64,000 bases of DNA from Streptomyces monashensis (lineage in GTDB: Bacteria > Actinomycetota > Actinomycetes > Streptomycetales > Streptomycetaceae), in assembly GCF_001866665.1 (NCBI RefSeq), contig NZ_MLYO01000041.1:186001-250000 (forward strand), in the 5' to 3' direction. Position numbers and translations under genes: made by a program. Each line of letters opens with the position of its first letter. Positions within the stretch are counted from its first letter, which is position 1. Positions 33,568-40,819 of this stretch are shown here, piece after piece. Under the pieces are notes generated by a model that searched no databases, had not been told where the DNA came from, and saw only the letters and a program-made list of their open reading frames with translations.

Positions 33568-34221
33568 TCAGGCGCGGGGTGACAGCAGGTCGTCCAGTTC
33601 GGCCGCGAACAGGAGAGCCGGGTCGAAGCCCATTCCGGTGAAGTGGCCGGCGAGTTCCAGGGACAGCACGCCGTGCAGCCGGGTCCAGAAGGTGAGGGCC
33701 CGGTGGAGGGCCGTGGGCGGGGCAGGATGGCCCTCGGCCCAGTGCCGGTCGCCCTCCAGGTGGGTGCTGAACGCTGTCGCGGGCCGGTCCTCGGCGAGCG
33801 CCGTGCAGGCGTCGAGGAGGGTCGTCATGATCTGGTCGGCGAGGCCCGCCGTGTCCTCGGGGGCGTGGTAACCGGGCACCGGAGTGCCGTAGATGAGGAA
33901 GTACCGCTGAGGGTCGGCCAGGGCCCAGTCGCGCAGGGCGTGCGCCAGCCCGGCCAGGTCGGCGCCGGTGTCGGAGGCCGCGCGGAAGGTGTCGGCGAGG
34001 CTCCGGTAGGCGTCCCGGACGAGTTCGGTGATCAGCTCGTCGCGGCCGGCGAAGTAGCGGTAGAGCGCGGGCCCGCTCATGCCCATCTGCTTGGCGACCG
34101 CGTTGAGGGAGAGCGCGGGCACGCCCGCCGTGGCGATCTGCTCCCAGGCGCGTTCCTTGATCTCCGCCTGCACTTGAGCGCGATACCGCTCCCGGGGTGT
34201 CTGCGCACCGGTGTCGCCCAT
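33568..34221 (-). CDS. TetR-family transcriptional regulator
   Basis: A 217-residue TetR protein with an HTH ALSLNAVAKQMGMSGPALYRYFAGRDELITELV and a TetR_C-type ligand domain (LADPQRYFLIYGTPVPGYHAPEDT) common in actinobacteria. ATG 34221 follows GGCAGGG. Its target may be the isomerase-like gene downstream (181 bases away, same strand) or the divergent LanC-like gene. The AT-rich stretch near 34255-34290 is the likely control region. Confidence 0.87.
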   Translation of the reverse strand: MGDTGAQTPRERYRAQVQAEIKERAWEQIATAGVPALSLNAVAKQMGMSGPALYRYFAGRDELITELVRDAYRSLADTFRAASDTGADLAGLAHALRDWALADPQRYFLIYGTPVPGYHAPEDTAGLADQIMTTLLDACTALAEDRPATAFSTHLEGDRHWAEGHPAPPTALHRALTFWTRLHGVLSLELAGHFTGMGFDPALLFAAELDDLLSPRA

Positions 34222-34434
34222 GCCCTGCCACCCCGTTCCCACACCGTCGGCTACACATTCAAGGTTCCGTTAGAAGCTATCACGAAACCCCTTGACCAGC
34301 TCGCCGTCGCACCGTGCAACGCCTCGACCACGGTCCCCTGCGCAGCGGTTCGGCGTTCCGGTGGACGACGCCCGTCCCCCGATCCCGCGATCGGCGAGGG
34401 GCTGCGCATCGACGGCGTCCACGTGCGTGGCCGG

Positions 34435-35766
34435 ATGAGGAGCGACGGATATCGGGACGTGGCCGAGGCCGCGTGGTCGTGGGTGCTGGACCACGTGCGC
34501 GAGGACGAGGGCCCGTGGCTCGTGGAGACGGTGGTGGAGGGCGCTCCGGAAGCCCCGTCACCGGCACAGGACCGCGACTCGCTGTACGCGGGAATCGCCG
34601 GCCTGGCCCCGGTGCTGGCCGAGATCGCGCAGTACCGGGAACTGGGCGCGACGGAAGCGGCACTGGCGACCGGCATCGTGACCAGGCTGTCGGCACAGGC
34701 CGGGCGGCGGACGGAGCCCTCGCTGTACGACGGCCTCGCAGGCGACGCGACGGCGCTCAGACTGCTCGCCCCGGGCGAGGAAACCGTGGCGCGGCGGCGG
34801 CTCGCCGTCCTGGCCACCGGCGACGGATGGAAGACCACGCTCGATTTCGAGCCGGGCTCCGACGCGCCCCTGACCGACGTCATCATGGGGACCGCGGGCG
34901 TGGTGATGACGGCGGTCTGGGCGAAGAGCGAGTTCACCGAGGTGATCGCGACGACGGGAAGCGAGGCCCTGCTGCGGGCGGCGGACCGTACGGAAGCGGG
35001 CCTCGACGGGGCCATGACGCCGGGGGGACCGTCGAGGGCGCCGAACTACTCGCACGGAACTCCCGGGGTCGCGGCCGCACTGGCGGTCGCGGGCGCCGCC
35101 CTGGACCGCGAGGACTTCGCCGAGGCCGCGGTGGAAGGCGCCCGGCACGTCCTCTCGGTGGGGTCGTTGAAGGACGCGGGCTTCGTCGTCCCGCACACGA
35201 TCCCGCCGTCGCGCCGGGAGGTGGAACATGTGACGTACACGTGGTGCCACGGCCCGGCGGGTGCTTCGCACCTGTTCACCGCGCTGGCGCACGCGGGGGT
35301 CACCGAGGTGGCGGGCCACCACGTCGACGAACTGCGGCAGCGCTGTCCGACCTCGATCCTCACCTCGGGTCTGCCGGAACGCCGCCGTCCCGGTTTCTGG
35401 GACAACGACGGCCGCTGCTGCGGAACGGCAGGCGTCGGAGACGTCCTGCTGGACGCCGCCCAGGACTGCCGGGCGCCGGAGAGGAGGCAGACCCTGCCGC
35501 GGGCCGCGCACCGCATGGGCGATGCGCTGGTCGACCGGGTCCTCAGGGACGGCGCGGGCGCCCGTTGGCGCTTTCTGGAACACCGCGAGGACCCGCCGCT
35601 GCTGCCGCCCCGGACCACGTGGATGCAGGGCGCGGCATGCATCGCGGCCTACCTGCTGCGCCTCGCCCGGTACGGCGAGACCGACCCCGACGCCCCGGTC
35701 GTGGACCGCCCGGACCAGTGGTGGGCGGTACCGGCACACCTGCGCAGTACCCGGACGGAATCATGA
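34435..35766 (+). CDS. Stand-alone LanC-like cyclase
   Basis: A protein of about 443 residues with the alpha-toroid lanthionine-synthetase C fold. Conserved pieces are SLYAGIAGLAPVLAE, EPSLYDGLAGDATAL, YSHGTPGVAAAL (the catalytic-type His), YTWCHGPAGASHLF (first zinc Cys) and GRCCGTAGVGD (second zinc Cys). The third zinc ligand, normally His in CHG, is Cys here (CCG). LanC adds Cys thiols to dehydroamino acids. No precursor peptide, dehydratase or kinase domain is nearby, so this is an orphan LanC-like protein of unknown substrate. The start is uncertain: ATG 34435 fits the domain, and GTG 34423 is possible. Confidence 0.8.
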   Translation: MRSDGYRDVAEAAWSWVLDHVREDEGPWLVETVVEGAPEAPSPAQDRDSLYAGIAGLAPVLAEIAQYRELGATEAALATGIVTRLSAQAGRRTEPSLYDGLAGDATALRLLAPGEETVARRRLAVLATGDGWKTTLDFEPGSDAPLTDVIMGTAGVVMTAVWAKSEFTEVIATTGSEALLRAADRTEAGLDGAMTPGGPSRAPNYSHGTPGVAAALAVAGAALDREDFAEAAVEGARHVLSVGSLKDAGFVVPHTIPPSRREVEHVTYTWCHGPAGASHLFTALAHAGVTEVAGHHVDELRQRCPTSILTSGLPERRRPGFWDNDGRCCGTAGVGDVLLDAAQDCRAPERRQTLPRAAHRMGDALVDRVLRDGAGARWRFLEHREDPPLLPPRTTWMQGAACIAAYLLRLARYGETDPDAPVVDRPDQWWAVPAHLRSTRTES

Positions 35767-35851
35767 GCGAGTGACCTCATTCGAGACAAGTAATCCATAA
35801 CGATCTCGGCCCAGGCCTTGTGTGACGCGTGGTCCGCCTTAGCCTCCCGAC

Positions 35852-36808
35852 ATGGCTTTTCTTTCAAGTCGTCGCAGACGATCCCGCCTTGCTCCGGAAC
35901 TCGACGACGAGGACCTGGGCAGGCTGATGAAGAACCTGCTGGCGACCGCGAGGACGAGCGCGATCGCCATGACCGACATGTGCGTGGCGCAGATGTCCCG
36001 TCTGCTGGAGCAGGCGCCGGGCGACTGGGACCGTCGGGCGCACCGCATGGGCGTCCTGGCCGAGTTCCTGGCGGGATCGCGGCTGCCGCGCTCCTGGGCC
36101 ACGCGCGAGCCGCGCAACGCGAACGCACTCGTGCTCTACGCATGGAGTGAGGTGGCCCGAGCCCGCTCGCAGGGGAGGCTGGACGACGCGGCCGACGTGA
36201 TCGACAGCTGTCTTCGGGCCGCCGAGCTCACCCCACAGGACCCCACCCCGTGGGTGGTCGCCCTGACGGCCGCACGCCTGGAACGCTGGGAGCAGCAGCG
36301 GGTGTTCGGCGTGTGGAACGAGATACTCGCGCGCGACCGCTGGAACCGTGAGGCCTACCTCACCATGCTGCGCTATCTCACCCCGGAGGAAGCCGGGTCG
36401 CGCATGCAGGTCCTGGAGTTCGTGGACGCCCTGCGCGCCCGCATGCCCGCGAACGCGCCCTGCGCGGGGACGGAACTCACCGCCCAGGTCTTCCAGTACC
36501 ACTCCGTCCTCGACCGGGGCGGCTTCGAAGCGCTGGTGGCGCGCAACCACTGGTCCCACGCGACGGCTGCCCAGGCCCTCGAACGCGTGGCCCACACCTG
36601 GGTGCAGCCGGGATTCCTCCGTCACGCGCGGGCACGTGCCGACCTCAACGTCCTTGCCTACGCGCTGCTGGCCGCCGACCGGCGCCACGAAGCCCGCGCG
36701 GCCTTCGAAGCGATCGGCGGCATCGTCACCCCGTGGCCCTGGGAGGCCGGCGGCGACCCTCTGGCCGCGTTCGACGAGGCACAGCGGAGGGTGCCTCGCG
36801 ACGGGTGA
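35852..36808 (+). CDS. Conserved helical protein of unknown function
   Basis: A 318-residue soluble protein I do not recognise by name. It is all-helical, with TPR-like pairs (LVLYAWSEVARARSQGRLDDAADVIDSCLRAAELTPQDPTPWVV, then WNREAYLTMLRYLTPEE). The N-terminus is short and Arg-rich (SSRRRRSRL) and there is no signal peptide. It has no catalytic motif. It follows the LanC-like gene by 85 bases on the same strand and could be co-transcribed. It is followed closely by the convergent ABC transporter operon. Confidence 0.7.
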   Translation: MAFLSSRRRRSRLAPELDDEDLGRLMKNLLATARTSAIAMTDMCVAQMSRLLEQAPGDWDRRAHRMGVLAEFLAGSRLPRSWATREPRNANALVLYAWSEVARARSQGRLDDAADVIDSCLRAAELTPQDPTPWVVALTAARLERWEQQRVFGVWNEILARDRWNREAYLTMLRYLTPEEAGSRMQVLEFVDALRARMPANAPCAGTELTAQVFQYHSVLDRGGFEALVARNHWSHATAAQALERVAHTWVQPGFLRHARARADLNVLAYALLAADRRHEARAAFEAIGGIVTPWPWEAGGDPLAAFDEAQRRVPRDG

Positions 36809-36823
36809 GCCGACGCGTGGGAC

Positions 36824-37987
36824 TCATCTGCCCCAGATCCTCCGGTACGTCTCCCGGTAGCCCGGCGGGTCCCACGTCGTGGCCCCGGTGCTGTTGGCGG
36901 CCGTCGCGACGTGGACGGGGGCGACGTAGCCGCTGGCAGGGCGGTGGGCGAAGGCACGGTTGAACTCGTCGACGATCTGCCAGCCCTGCTGCGCCAGCGG
37001 CTCGGGAACGGTGGCGGCCTGGTACTGGCCGCTGTTGATGCGCTGGAAGGCGGACGGGTCGCCGTCGCCCGCACCGATGTTGAACGGTGGGCCGGCGCCC
37101 TGCCTGCCGGCCGCGCGGAAGGCGGGGGCGGCGTCGGCGAAGTACAGGTCGTTGATGGCGATCGAGTGTGTCCACCTGTTCTGGTAGCGGGAGAGGAGGG
37201 TGGAGACCTCGCGCGGGGTACGGCTGCTCGCGTCCGGGATCGGGATGTTCTCGTACGCCAGCAGCCGCACGCCGGAACAGGTGGCGAGCTCCTGCCGGAT
37301 CAGGTCCGACTTCGTCTTCGCGAACGGGATGGAGGCATCGGTGATGAGCACGACTCCGGCCCGGCCGTCGGAGCGCGCGATGACCCACTGGGCGCTGATG
37401 CCGGCGACGTCCTCGACCCGGGTGGTGACGTTGGTGAAGAGCTCGGGCCGCTTGCTGGGGCCGGGGGAGGCGAGCGCGTGCCAGCCGACGAGCGGGATGC
37501 CGGCCGCGTTGGCCTGACCGACCTGCTGCGAGGTCGAGCCGGGATCGAAACCGCCGATGACGATCCCCGAGGGCTTCAGCGCCACGGCCTCGCTCATGGC
37601 CGCCTGGATGCCGGCGGGGCTGCCGCCCCCGTCGATGACCCGGACGTTCCAGCCGATGACGCGCACGGCGTCCCGCACGCCGTTCGCGACGCCCGCGACT
37701 CCGGGGTTCGTCATGGTCTGCGCGACGTAGACGATCGACCTGCCGGAGACCGCCGATGGGCCGCCGGCCGGTCCGTTCCGGGCTCCGTCGGTCTTCTCCG
37801 CTCGGGCGACGGCGGTCTGGGCCCTGGCCTGGGCCGCGGGGCAGCCGGGCGGGCCCGTGGTGGCGACCGCGGGGCCGTTCGACGAGCCACGCTGGCAGCC
37901 GGCGAGGCCGGCCGCGGCGGCCAGCAGGGCGATGGCGACGGACCGCGCCGTGCGGGCGCGGGGCATGGCCTTGCGGTTGCTGTGCAC
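36824..37987 (-). CDS. Sugar ABC transporter substrate-binding lipoprotein
   Basis: A 387-residue lipoprotein of the ribose/xylose-binding (periplasmic binding protein type I) family. The GTG at 37987 follows GAGGAG at 5 bases. The lipobox is LAGC. Features are IVYVAQTMTNPGVAGVANGVRDAVRVIGW, the sugar-binding family block KPSGIVIGGFDP, and GIPLVGWHAL. It is the third gene of the operon ATPase-permease-binding protein. The N-terminal mature region has an extra 50 residues before the domain. The sugar cannot be predicted. Confidence 0.85.
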   Translation of the reverse strand: MHSNRKAMPRARTARSVAIALLAAAAGLAGCQRGSSNGPAVATTGPPGCPAAQARAQTAVARAEKTDGARNGPAGGPSAVSGRSIVYVAQTMTNPGVAGVANGVRDAVRVIGWNVRVIDGGGSPAGIQAAMSEAVALKPSGIVIGGFDPGSTSQQVGQANAAGIPLVGWHALASPGPSKRPELFTNVTTRVEDVAGISAQWVIARSDGRAGVVLITDASIPFAKTKSDLIRQELATCSGVRLLAYENIPIPDASSRTPREVSTLLSRYQNRWTHSIAINDLYFADAAPAFRAAGRQGAGPPFNIGAGDGDPSAFQRINSGQYQAATVPEPLAQQGWQIVDEFNRAFAHRPASGYVAPVHVATAANSTGATTWDPPGYRETYRRIWGR

Positions 37988-38054
37988 GGGAGCTCCTCGC
38001 GGATGGACGAGCGGCGGGGTGCGTCCGGGGTCCGGAGCCGGGCCCCTGCGTGGA

Positions 38055-39149
38055 TCACGGAGCGGTGCCCTGGGTTCCGCCGCCGGGGGCCGACGACGGC
38101 GGCTGCGGCCTGTCGGCCGGCGCGTCGCGGGTCGCGTCGGCGCCGGTGCGCAGCCGACGGGCGGAGTAGCCGGCCAGCCCGACGGCGAGCAGCAGGGTGC
38201 CGCCGTAGAACAGGGGAGTGGTCCAGAAGTCGCCGCCCATCTGTGCGATGCCGGCGAGGCCCACGGCGAGTACGGCCACGGCGACGACCGTGCCCAGGGC
38301 GTTGGGGCGGCCCGGTTTGATGGCGGTGGAGCCGAGGAGGGCGCCGGCGAAGGCGGGCAGCAGATAGTCGAGGCCGACACTGGGATTGCCGATCTCCTGC
38401 TGAGCCGCCAGCAGCACACCGGCGCAGCCGACGATCAGCCCCGATGCGGTGAACGCGTAGACGGTGTACCTGCGGGTCGGGATGCCGACCAGCTCGGCGG
38501 CGCGCGGATTGGAACCGATGACGTACAGGCACCGGCCGAGCGGCAGCCGCTCCAGCACCACCCAGAGGGCGGCGGCGAGGCCGAGCACGTAGAAGGCGGG
38601 CAGCGGCAGAGCGAGGAGCCGGGAGTCGTAGACGTCGGTGAAGGACGCCGGCAGTCCGCCCGGGCCAGGGACGATCCGGCCCCCGCCGGTGACCCAGCCG
38701 GTCACGGCGTACAGCATGCTGCCGGTTCCGAGGGTGGCGATGAACGAGTCGATCCGGCCGAACTCGACGACCACGCCGTTGACGGCGCCCACGACCGCCC
38801 CGCCGACGATCACCACGAGGCAGGCCCAGGGCCAGGGCCAGCCGTCGTGGATGATCAGTCGCAGCACCATGACGTGGGCCAGGCCGAGACCGTAGCCGAG
38901 CGAGAGATCGAACGAACCGGTCACGACGGGGACCATGGCGGCGAGCGCGAGGACGGCCGGGATCGACTGGCTGAACAGGATCGAGTCGACGGTGCCCCGG
39001 GTGGGAAACGTGTGCGGCAGCGTGAGAGAGAAGACGAGGAAGAGCAGCGCGGTGAGGACCAGAAGGCCGTAGGCGCTCACCAACTGCCAGGCCGGGCCCC
39101 GCCGGTGCGGCCGGGGGCGCGGTGCGAGGTGCGAGTGCGGGGCGGTCAT
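38055..39149 (-). CDS. Sugar ABC transporter permease
   Basis: A 364-residue CUT2-type permease (RbsC/AraH family) with about nine membrane segments. The coupling-loop region reads FDLSLGYGLGLAHVMVLRL and the later cytoplasmic motif is VIGSNPRAAELVGIPTRRYTVYAFTASGLIVGCAG. The C-terminus carries an acidic Pro/Gly-rich tail. The start codon overlaps the ATPase stop by ATGA (39146-39149), indicating coupled translation. Confidence 0.9.
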   Translation of the reverse strand: MTAPHSHLAPRPRPHRRGPAWQLVSAYGLLVLTALLFLVFSLTLPHTFPTRGTVDSILFSQSIPAVLALAAMVPVVTGSFDLSLGYGLGLAHVMVLRLIIHDGWPWPWACLVVIVGGAVVGAVNGVVVEFGRIDSFIATLGTGSMLYAVTGWVTGGGRIVPGPGGLPASFTDVYDSRLLALPLPAFYVLGLAAALWVVLERLPLGRCLYVIGSNPRAAELVGIPTRRYTVYAFTASGLIVGCAGVLLAAQQEIGNPSVGLDYLLPAFAGALLGSTAIKPGRPNALGTVVAVAVLAVGLAGIAQMGGDFWTTPLFYGGTLLLAVGLAGYSARRLRTGADATRDAPADRPQPPSSAPGGGTQGTAP

Positions 39150-40699
39150 GAGCCCGTGGTGGTTCCTGGGTCCGGCAGGGCCGAGGCCGCCCGGGTGAGC
39201 CCCGCGACCGTGAGGCCCGCACCACTCAACTCGGTCGTCACACACCCGCGGACGAACACCAGGGCGCGCCGGCACACGTCCGCCACCTCCTCGAAGTCGG
39301 TCGAGACGAGCAGGACCGCGAGGCCGCCGGCCAGCGCCTCGTCGAGCAGACGGTAGAGCGCGGCCTTGGCCCCGACGTCCACGCTCGCGGTCGGCTCCTC
39401 CAGGATCAGCAGGCGCAGGCCCGACCGGAGCCACCTGCCGATCAGTACCTTCTGCTGATTGCCGCCGGACAGGGTGGCGAGCGGGGCCTCACTGTCGCGC
39501 GGACGCACCGCGAACCGCTCGATCAGCTCCGCCGCCCGGACGCGTTCGCGGTGCGGACCGATCCAGCGCGGTGCGGGCAGGCCTCCCGCGCGGGGATTGG
39601 CCAGGAGGTTCTCGCGTACGGTCAGTCCCGCGGCGCAGCCTTCCCGCTGTCTGTCGCCGGGTACGAGGCCGACACCGCGAGCGACGGCGTCCGTGACGGT
39701 GCGGGGGTGGTAGCGCCTGCCGTCGAGGAGCACCCGGCCGCCGAGGAAGGGCCGGGCGCCGGCCAGCGCGCGGCCCAGGTCCCTGTGTCCGGCGCCCGAG
39801 AGGCCGACCAGGCCCAGGACCTCCCCGGCCCTCAGTCGCAGGGCGACCGCTCCCGTGCCTGCGGTCCGTGCGCCGTCGAGGGCCAGGACGACGGGCCCGT
39901 CTACGGCGCCGGCGGCGGGGCGCGGGCGGGGCGGTTCCTCGCCCACGATGTCCTGCACCAGCCGGGCGGGGCTGTGGCCCGCCAGCGGGCCGTGACGGAC
40001 GAGCCGTCCGTCGCGCAGGACGGCGAAGGCGTCGGCGACCTGGTACACCTCGTCCAGGCGGTGGGTGACGTAGAGGATGCCGTGCCCCCGGTCGCGCAGG
40101 GCGTGCAGGACCCGGAAGAGCCGGGCGCAGTCCGCGGCGGGGAGGCGGGCGGTGGGCTCGTCGAGGACGACGAGCCGCGCGCGGGCGGCCAGGGCCCGGC
40201 CGATGGCGACCAGTGAACGCTCCGCGGGGCCGAGCCGGGAGATCGGCGTGTCGGGATCGAGGTGTCCGGCGACGGTTCCCAGGGCGTCGGCGCAGCGCTC
40301 CCGGGTCCGCGGCCAGGAGATCAGTCCGGCGCGGCGCGGATATCCGATGGTCAGGGCGAAGTTCTCGGCGATCGTCATCCACTCCACGAGCCCGAGGTCC
40401 TGGTGGATGAAGGACATACTGCGGGAGGCGGCGTGGCTGCCCAGGGGATGCCCGGCCACCGTGATCCGGCCCGCGTCGGCATGGTGGACGCCTGCCAGCA
40501 CCTTGATGAGCGTGGACTTTCCGGCACCGTTGGGGCCGAGCAGGGCGAGGACGCTGCCGGCCCGCACGTCGAGGTCGACCCCGTCCAGCGCGAGGGTGCC
40601 GCCGAACCGCTTGACCAGCCCGCGAACGCGGACGAGGGGGCCGTCCTCGAAGGCCCTGACCGCGTACGCAGAGGTGCCGGGAGGGTCGGGCACGGACAT
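39146..40699 (-). CDS. Sugar ABC transporter double ATPase
   Basis: A 517-residue protein with two nucleotide-binding domains, as in RbsA/XylG. The first has Walker A GPNGAGKST, signature LGPAERSLVAIGRAL and VLDEPTARL. The second has a degenerate Walker A (GLSGAGHRDLG), signature LSGGNQQKVLIGRWL and ILEEPTASVDVGAK. This pattern marks the CUT2 class. ATG 40699 is the likely start, although GGAG directly abuts it; an in-frame ATG at 40768 is possible. It heads the importer operon. Confidence 0.9.
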   Translation of the reverse strand: MSVPDPPGTSAYAVRAFEDGPLVRVRGLVKRFGGTLALDGVDLDVRAGSVLALLGPNGAGKSTLIKVLAGVHHADAGRITVAGHPLGSHAASRSMSFIHQDLGLVEWMTIAENFALTIGYPRRAGLISWPRTRERCADALGTVAGHLDPDTPISRLGPAERSLVAIGRALAARARLVVLDEPTARLPAADCARLFRVLHALRDRGHGILYVTHRLDEVYQVADAFAVLRDGRLVRHGPLAGHSPARLVQDIVGEEPPRPRPAAGAVDGPVVLALDGARTAGTGAVALRLRAGEVLGLVGLSGAGHRDLGRALAGARPFLGGRVLLDGRRYHPRTVTDAVARGVGLVPGDRQREGCAAGLTVRENLLANPRAGGLPAPRWIGPHRERVRAAELIERFAVRPRDSEAPLATLSGGNQQKVLIGRWLRSGLRLLILEEPTASVDVGAKAALYRLLDEALAGGLAVLLVSTDFEEVADVCRRALVFVRGCVTTELSGAGLTVAGLTRAASALPDPGTTTGS

Positions 40700-40819
40700 C
40701 TCCGGGGGTCGGCAGGGCGATTTCTTCCCGACTTTCGCCAGTGATACTAGTGGAGAAAATGATGTCATTACGGATTTGTCGCTCGTGGCGACCTCAACGG
40801 TCCGGCTGCGTCGACGGCC

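Noticed and set aside
34250..36820. Lanthipeptide biosynthetic cluster around the LanC-like gene
   Set aside because: No precursor peptide, dehydratase, kinase domain or peptidase/transporter gene of that type is visible nearby, so only an orphan LanC-like protein is supported.
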